From positions 1 to 64,000 of the forward strand of contig JAVKOQ010000060.1 in the NCBI GenBank assembly GCA_031835245.1: DNA of 64,000 nucleotides, read 5' to 3'. The DNA is from Balamuthia mandrillaris. Lineage: Eukaryota > Discosea > Longamoebia > Balamuthiidae. The notes under the pieces were generated by a model. That model searched no databases. It was not told the DNA's origin and saw only the letters and a list, made by a program, of their open reading frames with translations. Below are positions 11,501 to 21,079 of the stretch, piece after piece; the stretch's first letter is position 1, and every line of letters starts with the position of its first letter. The position numbers and the translations under genes are program-made.

Positions 11501-13132
11501 CATCTTGAGCTCCCACAACCAACTTTCCAATACGATGATAGTACTTATCCAAATATCGAAGTGCTATGGAAGAGGGAGCCTCGTCTTCCTCCGTCGTTCC
11601 TCTTTCATCGTTGTTATTAACAAGCGTCAACCGCATCTTCACTAACTCTCCCCAAAACTGCAAAACTTTGGTCAAAACATCAGACAGCATCTCTCGACAC
11701 TTGTCTTCATTACCAGTTGGTAAAGGAGTTGACAGAGATGACGATGAAGATGGAGACGATGATGAGGAAGAGGATGACGAAGAAGAAGAAGAAGAGTCGC
11801 AACAAAGCTCTAGTAACCCAGCTCGAACAACTAGCACATGCAACATGTTCAACGTCAACTTGATCATCTCGGCAGTGCCTCCATGTTGATCCTGAAATAC
11901 AGCATTCGCTGCTGCGACTTTAGAAGAAGAGGCAACCCCAGAAAGCTGCTGCATCAAAGAGGAAAACAAAGCAGAGGCAGAAGCAAAACAGATGCTGGAG
12001 AGAAAGGGCAGAAGTTCAAGGGCGATGTTATGAATGCGAAGAAAGCGAGTTTGGTGCGTTGGCGAGAGGTGCCGTTTGTGAGGCTTGAGACGAGCTGCCA
12101 TTCGTTTGATGACTAGGTGAAGAACGAGAAGGGCGCGTTGGAGAGGCGAGTGGCGATTGCGTTGGCATTGGTCTGGCTCGTTGCTGCTTTGGCTCTGAAT
12201 GAGCCCTAACAGCTTTGGAAAGAGATCAGGCCTTTTTTTTTGTTTTAATTTGGTTAGTGAAGAAACAAGAAGAAAAGGAAGAGGATGAACAAGAAGAAGA
12301 AGATAAACAAGAATAAGGACAAGGACAAGAAGAACAGCAAGAAGAGAGAAGAGGTGAGAAGAGGAGAGAAGAAGAAGAAGAAGAAGAAGAACAAGAAGAA
12401 CAAGAAGAAGAAGAAGAAGAACAAGAAGAAGAAGAAGAAGAAGAAGAACAAGAAGAAGAACACGAAGAAGAAGAACACGAAGAACAAGAACAAGAACAAG
12501 AAGACAAGCAAGAACAAGAACAACAATGGAGCATGAACAACATGATAACAACGAAGCAGAACAAAAAGACGAGGGGCTCAAGGGCTTTACCAATGAGTGG
12601 GAAAGTCGAGGTCCGCAATGTGGGCCAGAGCAAGCGCCAACTGCAGCGCTATCTTGTCGTTGCCCTCCGCCACCACCTGCAGCAACTGCTCTCTCACTTG
12701 ACTCTTTTCCTCTTCCGGGATGAACTGATCGCTTCTCTCCCACGCACAAGAAAGACGGGATGAGTCATGAGAGAACGATGAAGAGAAGAGAAGGGAAGAG
12801 AATGATTACGTGGAATACGAATAGAGTCCTCTTTTGGCTTCGTCCTCGTCGTCCTCATCGTCGTCGCTGTCGCTCTCCAGCGTGGAGGGGTCAAAGCCCC
12901 AACGACGGGTGACCACGCGCTTGAAGTAGGAGGCGGCCAGGAAACGCAGCGTCAGCTCCGCCTCGGCGTTGAGGGAGAGGCGCAGCAGCAAGGAGGCGAA
13001 GGAGGGGAGGGAGGTGGCGGCCACTTCCAGGTTTTTCAGGGCGGTGGAGCGGGCCACGTTGTCGCTTGGGTTGACGGAGTCTCGCAGGAGGGCCACCAGC
13101 GAGGCCGTAGCCGAGGCGTCGGTGCTCTCCAT
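8554..13132 (-). CDS. IPO11: Importin-11 (karyopherin beta family)
   Basis: A nuclear transport receptor that binds Ran-GTP and carries cargo through the pore. Exon 1 (from 13132) has the importin-beta N-terminal domain, with ALKNLEVAATSLPSF and FLAASYFKRVVTRRW. Exon 2 encodes FIPEEEKSQVREQLLQ and LALALAHIADLDFPTHW, the HEAT repeat pattern shared by this family. The next large exon has RALLVLHLVIKRMAARL and later HRIGKLVV. The C-terminal half includes CHQIRPYTERVLDCL, LWERSKNNNIQRSAIV and LEDGLSLWLTILRYVP, matching human importin-11 closely enough to separate it from other karyopherins. It ends with a helical region at 8554. At least eight exons are present; one intron holds a long GAA microsatellite at 12285-12525. 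Exon borders inside 9400-11200 are approximate. Confidence 0.88.
12285..12525 (-). repeat. GAA/TTC microsatellite in importin-11 intron
   Basis: About 240 bp of interrupted GAA and GAACAA units on the plus strand, that is TTC-rich on the sense strand of importin-11. It lies between the exon ending DFPTHW and the exon beginning PDLFPKLL. Confidence 0.9.
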
Positions 13133-13308
13133 CCTTCCTTCAAAACACTTTTTTTCCAGTGTTCTGTTTTTAATACAGATTCCGGGACGACATGGTGTTA
13201 AGATCTATATTGTCGACAGATTGCTGTGATCTAGACCTTTTATGGAAAATTTTCGTTGCGTTTTTGATTTTTGATTGGTGCTTTGAAAGTGAATGACGAA
13301 AGAAGCAC

Positions 13309-13353
<45 letters not shown>

Positions 13354-13545
13354 CAAGAGAGGGCAAGAGCGAGTCTTGCAACACCTTTGTGGTCCACCAG
13401 CAAAAAAAGCAAAGATGAGAAGAGCAACGAATAAAAAAAACCTTACTGTTCAAATTAAAAAAAAACCACCTATATATTTCTTATGCACTGGCTCAATACT
13501 TCTCAACGACTGTTCCTTCTCCACGACTTGTGTGTTTCAATTGCA
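13133..13545. other. Importin-11 promoter region
   Basis: A 413-bp gap between the importin-11 start and the ATP synthase gamma stop. It holds TGTCGACA at 13211-13218, the module TTTTGATTTTTGATTGGTG at 13262-13280 with TTTGAAA just after, and a GA run at about 13306-13350. Confidence 0.5.
13211..13288. promoter_or_regulatory. TGTCGACA plus CCAAT-type module
   Basis: TGTCGACA at 13211-13218 and TTTTGATTTTTGATTGGTG at 13262-13280 lie 79-150 bp upstream of the importin-11 ATG. The ATTGG in the second element is an inverted CCAAT box. Nearly the same second element recurs at 26236-26262 and 48661-48686. Confidence 0.5.
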
Positions 13546-15012
13546 TTAATCCTCCTTGACTCCATCCTCCAAAGCGGCAGCACCGGACACGATCTCCGTG
13601 AGCTCCGTTGTGATGATGGCCTGACGCTGTCCGTTGTACTGCAGCCTCAGCCTGCCCAACACGTCGGTGGCGTTGTTGGTGGCGCTGTCCATGCTGCTCA
13701 TACGAGCGCCCAGCTCGCTGGCCTGACTCTCCATGAAGGCCGAGTAGAGCAAGTTGGCGATGGAGAATTGGTAGTAGTCGGTGAGGACCTCCTCGCGGGT
13801 CAGGTCTTCAAAGTCCAGCTCCAAAAAGTTCTCCGGCGCGGCAAAGACAGCGGGACCGGGCAAGGTCCTTCGCTTGACGGTGGAGGAGAGCACGCTGTTG
13901 AAGCGATTGAAGAGGATGGTGATGCGGTCAAAGTCCTGGGCGGTGATCTGCTCAGCCAGCTGGGCAATGTCGGTGAAGGAGGTCTTCTTGTTGCCACCAA
14001 CGTCGGCGGCGACGCTGACGATATCGGAGCCAAACTCCCTCACCAAAGCGGCCTTGGCCTTCTCTCCCACGACAAAGAACTTGCAGTGCTTAGGGTCTTG
14101 GCGGAACATGCGAATGCCAGCCTTGACGACGGCGCTGTTGACGCTGCCACAGAGACCACGATCAGAGGTGACCGGTACGAGAAGGTGCGTGGAGCCGCCC
14201 TCGGGGAGGGGCTGGCCAAAGCCAGAGGGCACGTCCTCGCCCTGAGTGATCTCCTCGCCGGCCTCGTTAACCTTGTAGCGGGGGTACTGCTCCTCCAGCC
14301 AGCGCTGGCTGCTCTCGCCGTAGGGGCGGTGTTCGTTGAGCCGCTGTTGGGCTTTGGTGAGCTTGGCCGCGGCAATCATTTTCATGGAGGTGGTGATCTT
14401 CTTGATGCTGGAAATGGAGGCAATGCGGCCACGAACTTTGTGTGTATAAAAATAAAAAAGAGAAGAGTAACAGAGAGAGGTAATGAAAAAGGAGAGCGTG
14501 CGAAGGAATAAGAAAAGGTGAAAGAAGGTGTTGGTATAGGACACGAGTAAGTGAATGAGAAGAGCAAAAAAAAAAGAAGGGAGGGTAGCAGAGAGTAGAA
14601 GAGAAAGAGAAAAGGGCATGCAGAGAGAAGAAACAAAGAGGGAGGCGGAAAGAGAGACAGAAGAACGAAGCAGCAAAGGGGCGGGAGGAAAGAGAGGTGA
14701 AAACGTACGTTCTTTCAAACCACCGCCAGGGTAGTGGCGGACGCCCATGGGGCTCAACATAACCAGGTCATTGCTTTGGGGGAAAACAATGAATGACAGA
14801 GGAGAGAGAGAGAGAAAGAGAACGAAACAGGTCATGCAAACGATCAAACAAAAGAGAGAAGAAACAAGAGGTGAGCGGAGAGAAGCAGAGGGATTGGGTT
14901 ACTTGAGTTGACCGGAGAGAAGTGAGGAGCCCTGGATGGGGTGGGCCTTCCGGGAGGAGGCGCGGAGGAGAGAGGAGCTGCGGAGGGCGGTTGAGGAGGA
15001 AGAAGCCATCAT
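13546..15012 (-). CDS. ATP5F1C: Mitochondrial ATP synthase subunit gamma
   Basis: The rotating central stalk of F1-ATPase in the mitochondrial matrix. Exon 1 (from 15012) encodes a Ser/Ala/Arg-rich presequence, MMASSSSTALRSSSLLRASS, typical of matrix targeting. A second small exon encodes MGVRHYPGGGLKE, and the main exon begins RGRIASISSIKKITTSMKMI, the conserved N-terminal helix. TSDRGLCGSVNSAVVK and the C-terminal helix MDSATNNATDVLGRLRLQYN are diagnostic. The protein ends near EDGVKED with a length close to that of the family. Introns 1 and 2 are about 100 and 280 bp. The protein-coding part is GC-rich compared with its flanks. The start codon could be either of two adjacent ATGs (15012 or 15009). 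Confidence 0.96.
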
Positions 15013-15040
15013 TTTTAATCTGCTCGTGCGGGTTTTTTTT

Positions 15041-15083
<43 letters not shown>

Positions 15084-15248
15084 AAATCGAAAGAAAGAAA
15101 GAAAAAGGATCAGCGCTACTGCTGCTACCAAAAAAAAAGATCACTACCCAATCCATCACAGGACAAACCACATTTCAAAAAAAATACTAATAAAAGGGGG
15201 GAAAAACACGAACAAGAAAAAAAAAGGAGGGGAAAAAAAAACCAAACA

Positions 15249-15301
<53 letters not shown>

Positions 15302-15689
15302 AAATCGAAATCACCGCACCTTCGCCTCTTACTTTTTTTTTTGATTTTGTGGCCCTTTCTTTCCTCCTCTCTTTTATTTTTTTTTCTTCGGTGACCAAAA
15401 CAAATTGAAAACTCTTTTAAGATTTTCAACCAAAATGAAAATATAAACTCGCTGATGTCATCCTGTGTCGACGATAAACGCCGTTCATGGTGACCTCGAC
15501 GTCTTCAGCATTGCTGCACACGAAGGGCCTTAAAATGGAACGCCTTAATAAAATTCTCCGAGGAAATGCCCTATTTCCCCGGCCTCTACTTTTTTTTTTT
15601 GGTGCATTTCAAACGAAAAGAAAAGAAACAAACGCACTTCACGCCGCTTTGAAACGGAAAAGGTGTGTATGTTCCCCCCATTTCGATTT

Positions 15690-15735
<46 letters not shown>

Positions 15736-15924
15736 CTCTCTCTCCCCTCTCCCTCTCCCTCTCCCTCTCCCTCTCTCATCTCTTTCTTCATTGTGTATGC
15801 CCACTCTCTGCTCTCGCTCTCTCTCGCGCGCGCGCTCTCTCTCCTCGCTAAAGTGTGCACTCATCTTGCTACGCTTTTTTTTTTGTGCTCTACAAAAAAA
15901 TCGGTAGAGATTTTGATTTTAAAA
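15013..15924. other. Divergent promoter with GA and CT microsatellites
   Basis: About 910 bp between ATP synthase gamma (-) and thiolase (+). The half near ATP synthase is GA-rich on the plus strand (about 15038-15080 and 15253-15299). The half near thiolase is CT-rich (15692-15731 and 15730-15845). One GTCGAC sits near the middle at 15467-15472. No gene is supported. Confidence 0.5.
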
Positions 15925-17906
15925 ATGCAGCAGAGACAAGCCGCACACCGATTGGCCGTTTTGGCTGACCATCTGTCCGCCGCTGGCGCTGCCTCCGGCC
16001 CTTCCCCCCTCGAGACCGGTTTCACTGCCGCCACCTCCCAAAAGTGCCCTGATGACATTGTGATCGTGAAGTACCGTTTTCTCCTCCTCCCTCTCTCACA
16101 TTTCTCTCTCCCTTCTCCTTTCTCTCTTCTCTCTCTCCTCCCTCTTTTGTCTTTCTAATCATTTTTACCCACTCCCTCTTCATCTCAAAACAATAAAAGG
16201 TCTGTTCGCACAGCCGTCGGCAAAGCTGGCCGCGGCTCCTTCAAGGACACCGCTCCCGACAACCTCCTCGCCCCTCTTCTCAAGCACGTCCTGGAGACCA
16301 CCCCCCAAGTCAAGCCCGAGCAGATCGGCGACGTGGTGGTCGGCATGGTGCTCCCCAAGGGAGGCCAAGGCGCCACTGAGGCCCGCATTGCCTGCCTCCT
16401 CGCTGGCATCCCTCAGGAGGTTCCCGTGACCACTGTCAACCGTCAGTGCTCCTCTGGCCTGCAGGCTATCGCCAACGTGGCTGCCGCCATCAAGGCCGGC
16501 TTCTATGAGATTGGCATTGCTGGTGGCGTGGAGTCCATGTCCATGAACAGCATGGGCTGGGATGGAGCCGTAAATCCCGAGGCCTTGAAGCATGACCTCG
16601 CCAAGAACTGTTATTTGCCTATGGGCATCGTATGTTTGCACTTTTTCTCTCTTTCGTCGTTCTCTCTCTCTCTCTCTCTCTCTTCTTTTGTTGCTCTCCT
16701 GTTTTAAAGTTACAATTCTCATTTTTCCATTTTTTTTGTGGTGTACAAAGACATCTGAGAATGTGGCAGCCAAATATGGCATCTCGAGGGAGAAGCAGGA
16801 TGCCATGGCCGCTGACTCCCACCGCAAGGCCGCCGAGGCCATCAAGAGCGGGCGATTCAAGGACGAGATCGTGCCCATCACCATCAACGTAGAGGACCCC
16901 AATACCAAGGAAGTCAAAACTATCACCGTCTCTCAAGGTATATTTCTTTCTTTATTGCACTTTCTTTGTTTTGTGTTTTCTTTTTCTTTTTTTCCCTTCT
17001 CTCTTTCTCTCTCTCTTTCAAAGATGAATTGAACGAATGAAAGATTCACATTCACAAAAACACATGATTATAACCAAATCATCGCTGCGTTCTTTCTGAT
17101 AACTTTTTTTCCTTGCTCTTTTTTTCTTGTTTTTATTCTTTCCATCCTTTTTCACTTTCTTTCTTTTCCTTCTATGTTTTATTTATTCGATATTTTCTTT
17201 GAACCAATTCAGACGAAGGCGTTCGTGAAGGCACCACCGCGGAGAAGCTGGCCAAGCTCCGCCCCGCCTTCAAGCCCGACGGCGGCTCCACCACCGCTGG
17301 CAATGCCAGCCAGCTCAGCGACGGCGCCGCCGTGGCCCTCCTCACCAAGCGCTCCACCGCTGAGCGGCTGGGCCTTCCCATCCTCGGCACGCTGCGCAGC
17401 TTCAGCGCTGTGGGCGTGGACCCCGCTGTGATGGGAATCGGACCGGCCGTGGCCATTCCCGATGCCGTCCGCCGGGCGGGCCTGAGGTTGGAGGACATCG
17501 ACGTCTATGAGATCAACGAGGCCTTTGCCTCGCAGGCCACCTACTGCGTGGAGAAGCTGGGCCTGCCCATGGAGAAGGTCAACCCGAACGGAGGAGCCAT
17601 TGCTTTGGGACATCCTTTGGTTTGCTTCTTTTCTTTCTTTCTTTCTTTCGCTTCCTCTTTGTGGTGTAGTTTTTTCTAACTTTTCTCTCTTTTTAAAAGG
17701 GATGCACTGGCGCCAGAATGACTGCCACTTTGCTTCACGAGTTGAAGCGCCGCAAAGCGTACGCTTCCCTCTCCTTTGTCTTTGTCTTTTTCATTTCTGA
17801 TTTTTTTCTTTTTTGATTACAAAACAACAACAGCCGTTATGGAGTGGTGTCGATGTGCATCGGAACTGGCATGGGCGCTGCTGCCGTCTACGAAGCTGAG
17901 CTCTAA
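15925..17906 (+). CDS. ACAA1: Peroxisomal 3-ketoacyl-CoA thiolase
   Basis: Catalyses the last step of peroxisomal beta-oxidation, cleaving 3-ketoacyl-CoA to acetyl-CoA and a shortened acyl-CoA. Near the N terminus RLAVLADHL fits the PTS2 import consensus R-L-x5-H-L exactly, placing it in the peroxisome. Exon 2 has [16 protein letters not shown] and the nucleophilic cysteine in [11 protein letters not shown]. Later exons carry [25 protein letters not shown] and GCTGARM, which provide the catalytic His and second Cys. The intron between GHPL and GCTGAR splits the active-site loop. Six or more exons are present; the last ends [16 protein letters not shown] with the stop at 17904-17906. The length fits the family. 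Confidence 0.95.
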
Positions 17907-17984
17907 TAACCTATACAGTACAAGAAACAAAGATCACCTTTTTCGAATTTTGATTTGTAAATGTTCTCTCTTCTTTCTTTCTCC

Positions 17985-18083
<99 letters not shown>

Positions 18084-18570
18084 CTTCTTTCTTTCTCTTC
18101 TTTCTTTCTCTTCTTTCTTTCTTTCTGTCTTTCTCTTCTTTCTTTCTTTCTGTCTTTCTCTTCTTTCTTTCTTTCTTTCTTTCTCTTCTTTCTTTCTTTC
18201 TTTCTTTCTTTCTCTTCTTTCTTTCTTTCTGTCTTTCTGTCTTTCTTTCTCTTCTTTCTTTCTTTCTTTCTTTCTCTTCTTTCTTTCTTTCTTTCTTTCT
18301 TTCTGTCTTTCTGTCTTTCTTTCTCTTCTTTCTTTCTTTCTCTTCTTTCTTTCTCTTCTTTCTTTCTTTCTTTATTTTGAAATACCCTCCCCATCATTGA
18401 TTTCGATTCATTTTGCCAAGAGGCCACGTTCCCACTTGTAAAAGCAACGAAACCGATAGATCGCTGTCGCGCGTTGGAGGGAGAGGGAGAGGGAGAGGGG
18501 AGGGAGAAGAAGAAGATAAAACAGGGGATTGAAAGGTTTTTTAAAAGAGACAATTGAAAAAAAAAAAGAA
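17907..18570. other. Intergenic region dominated by a TTTC microsatellite
   Basis: About 660 bp between thiolase and the first WARENGCPW-repeat gene, both on the plus strand. Some 400 bp are TTTC repeat; the rest, 18375-18570, holds a short A/T and GGGAGA-rich leader. No gene was seen. Confidence 0.6.
17966..18372 (+). repeat. Long interrupted TTTC microsatellite
   Basis: About 400 bp of TTTC units with periodic TC, TTC or TGTC interruptions, in the 3' region of the thiolase gene. Interruptions recur in blocks (TTTCTCTTC and TTTCTGTC), which suggests block duplications as well as single-unit slippage. It is entirely pyrimidine apart from rare G. Confidence 0.95.
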
Positions 18571-20964
18571 ATGACGGACATACACCTCTCCTCCTCCGCA
18601 ACTGCAACCGCCACAACCCCCACAAAGCCCAAGCCATGGAAGGTCACCGGAGAAGAACGTCATTGCAACCCATCGCCCTCCTCTCCGCCGTTCTTCGAGT
18701 CCTCTGTTGTTGTTGCTCAAACCGACCACTCGGAGGAAGAGGAGTGTTTGTTTTTGTGGCTGCCCGACGAGCTGCTGTGCTACCTCTTGGGGATGCTTCC
18801 CAAGAGCCACGTGGCCGCGGCGGCAAGGACCTGCCGCAGGTGGTATGCCTGCAGCCCTCCTCACCTTCGACAGAGGCTCTCCCTGGAGTGGGCTGGTAGC
18901 TCTCGCGCTACCATGCGGTGGGCACGCCTTCATAACCCAGGCCTAACCCGGGACTCGACTAAAATATGCACCGCAGCCGCTGCGAGTGGCAACTTGGACC
19001 TGTTGCAACGGGCCAGAGATAATGGATATAGCTGGGACCAGGCGACGTGTGCTGCAGCAGCGCGGAACGGCTATTTGGAGGCGTTGAGGTGGGCCAGAGA
19101 GAACGGATGCCCTTGGAACATCAAGGCTTGTACTGCAGCTGCGGCGCATGGGCATTTGGAGGTGTTGCAGTGGCTCAGAAAGAAGAGATGCCCTTGGGAC
19201 AAAGAGGTTTTAGTTGCAGCTGCAACAAATGGCCATTTGGAGGTGTTGAAGTGGGCCAGAAAGAACGGGTGTCCTGGGAGTCGGAAGGCTTGTGCTGCAG
19301 CTGCACAACACGGCCATTTGGAGGTGTTGAAGTGGGCCAGAAGAAAGGAGAAATACTTGGATGAAGAGACATGCGCTGCTGCTGCAACAAACGGGCGGTT
19401 GGGGGTATTGAAGTGGCTCAGAAAGAATGGATGCCCTTGGGACTGGAACACTTGCGCCAGGGCCGCACTACATGGCCATCTGGCGGTGTTGAAGTGGGCC
19501 AGAGAGAGCGGATGTCCTTGGAATGAATGGACCTGCGCTGCAGCTGCAACGAATGGCCATTTGGAGGTGTTGAAGTGGGCCAGGGCGAATGGCTGCCCTT
19601 GGAATGTTGGTACTTGCAGGGCAGCTGTTAAAAATGGCCATTCGGAGGTGTTGCGGTGGGCCAGAGAGAACGAGTGTCATGGGGAATGTGAAGGAAAAGC
19701 ACCGAGCTGGGCCAACTTTGTTCGTGTCCCCTGGAACGAACAGAGCGGCTTGAATGAAGAGACGACGTGTGCTGCAGCCGCAGCAAGTGGGCAGTTGGAG
19801 GTGTTGAGGTGGCTCAAAGAGAGAAAATACAGGTGGGATGCACGGACTTGTGCTGCTGCAGCGTGGAACGGCCATTTGGAGGTGTTGAAGTGGGCCAGGG
19901 CGAATGGCTGCCCTTGGAACCAAGGGGTTTGTGTCGGTGCTGCACAGAATGGCCACTTGGAGGTGCTGAAGTGGGCCAGAGCGAACAGGTGCCCTTGGGA
20001 GCGGAAGACTACTTGCACGGCGGCCGCGCAACATGGCCACTTGGAGGTGCTGAAGTGGGCCAGAGCGAACAGGTGCCTTTGGGACAATGAGCTTTGTACT
20101 GTAGCAGCGCGGAACGGCCATTTGGGAGTGCTGAAGTGGGCCAGAGAGAATGGATGTCCTTGGAACGAAGAGACTTGTGCCGCAGCAGCAACGAATGGCC
20201 ATTTGGAGGTGTTGCAGTGGGCCAGGGAGAATGGCTGCCCTTGGGACGAGGAGACCAGCGAGGCAGCTGCCATGAACAGACATCCAGCCGTGTTGAAGTG
20301 GGCCAAGGAGAACGGATGCCCTGCGGACGAACGCTATTGGGTGTACTGCGCTGCGATGAGGGACGATTGGCCAATGGTGAGGTGGTTGATAGAGAATGGA
20401 TGTCCTTGGATACCGCAAGTTTGCGCCGCTGCCGCCATGAAGGGTGACCTTGACGTGCTGCAATGGGCCAGAGAGAACGGCTGCCCTTGGAGCAAAGACA
20501 CTTGTTGTGCTGCTGCAGAGGGCGGGCATTTGGAGGTGCTGCAGTGGGCCAGAGCCAACGGATGCCCTTGGGATAGGTGGACTTGCAAGTCAGCAGCGAT
20601 GAATGGCGAGTTGGAGGTGTTGCAGTGGGCCAGAGAGAATGGATGTCCCTGGGACAAAGAAACCTGTTGTGCTGCTGCAGAGAATGGATATTTGGGGGTG
20701 TTGCAATGGGCCAGAGAGAATGGATGTCCTTGGAACAAGAGGGTTTGCAAGTCCGCAGCAATGAACGGCTATAAGGGGGTGCTGCGGTGGGCCAGAGAGA
20801 ATGGATGCCCTTGGACCAAAGCGGTCTGTTCCGTGGCCGCAAAGAATGGTTATTTGAAAATCTTGAAGTGGGCCAGAGAGAATGGATGCCCTTGGGACGA
20901 GACAACCCGCAAATTAGCTGCAAAGTACGGGTATGTAGAAAGTGGTCAAGTGGGCAACGAATAA
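18571..20964 (+). CDS. Intronless F-box protein with WARENGCPW-type repeats
   Basis: A single open frame of 797 residues. After a Ser/Thr-rich leader, an F-box (WLPDELLCYLLGMLPKS, then ARTCRRWYACSP) lies near residues 65-105. The rest is about 24 repeats of 26-28 residues of the form AAAxNGHLEVLKWARENGCPW plus NEETC. These are ankyrin-like helix pairs; the same repeat style is common in amoebal genomes and in giant viruses that infect amoebae. The protein probably recruits targets to an SCF ubiquitin ligase. No intron interrupts it, although most neighbouring genes have several. DNA copies of the repeat are about 80% alike, so unequal exchange between repeats is likely. I chose the ATG at 18571, the first in frame. 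Confidence 0.88.
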   Translation: MTDIHLSSSATATATTPTKPKPWKVTGEERHCNPSPSSPPFFESSVVVAQTDHSEEEECLFLWLPDELLCYLLGMLPKSHVAAAARTCRRWYACSPPHLRQRLSLEWAGSSRATMRWARLHNPGLTRDSTKICTAAAASGNLDLLQRARDNGYSWDQATCAAAARNGYLEALRWARENGCPWNIKACTAAAAHGHLEVLQWLRKKRCPWDKEVLVAAATNGHLEVLKWARKNGCPGSRKACAAAAQHGHLEVLKWARRKEKYLDEETCAAAATNGRLGVLKWLRKNGCPWDWNTCARAALHGHLAVLKWARESGCPWNEWTCAAAATNGHLEVLKWARANGCPWNVGTCRAAVKNGHSEVLRWARENECHGECEGKAPSWANFVRVPWNEQSGLNEETTCAAAAASGQLEVLRWLKERKYRWDARTCAAAAWNGHLEVLKWARANGCPWNQGVCVGAAQNGHLEVLKWARANRCPWERKTTCTAAAQHGHLEVLKWARANRCLWDNELCTVAARNGHLGVLKWARENGCPWNEETCAAAATNGHLEVLQWARENGCPWDEETSEAAAMNRHPAVLKWAKENGCPADERYWVYCAAMRDDWPMVRWLIENGCPWIPQVCAAAAMKGDLDVLQWARENGCPWSKDTCCAAAEGGHLEVLQWARANGCPWDRWTCKSAAMNGELEVLQWARENGCPWDKETCCAAAENGYLGVLQWARENGCPWNKRVCKSAAMNGYKGVLRWARENGCPWTKAVCSVAAKNGYLKILKWARENGCPWDETTRKLAAKYGYVESGQVGNE

Positions 20965-21079
20965 GCCGACAAAGGAGAGCGAGAGAGCGAGAGAGCGAGA
21001 GAAGCGAGTGGGCAACGAACAACTGTAACAAAAACAAACAAACAAAAAAAAAGAAGAAAAAGAAAAACAAAACTTGCCT

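Noticed and set aside
13483-14511. 342-codon plus-strand frame across ATP synthase gamma
   Set aside because: Antisense shadow of a strongly conserved gene with high third-position GC.
17776-18441. Long open frame of Phe, Leu and Ser across the TTTC tract
   Set aside because: It is the translation of a microsatellite and the frame stays open in several phases, so it is not a gene.
19468-20529. 353-codon frame antisense to the WARENGCPW-repeat gene
   Set aside because: It is the mirror of a GC-rich repetitive coding region; its apparent repeats copy the sense-strand repeat and it has no domain of its own.
18950-20950. Regular DNA repeats of about 80 bp, considered as a CRISPR-like or satellite array
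   Set aside because: They keep one open frame and encode the WARENGCPW repeat, so they are coding repeats.
18571-20964. Giant-virus insertion as the source of the repeat genes
   Set aside because: No viral core gene, capsid, polymerase or viral-type block lies nearby, and flanking genes are ordinary host genes; family resemblance alone is not enough.
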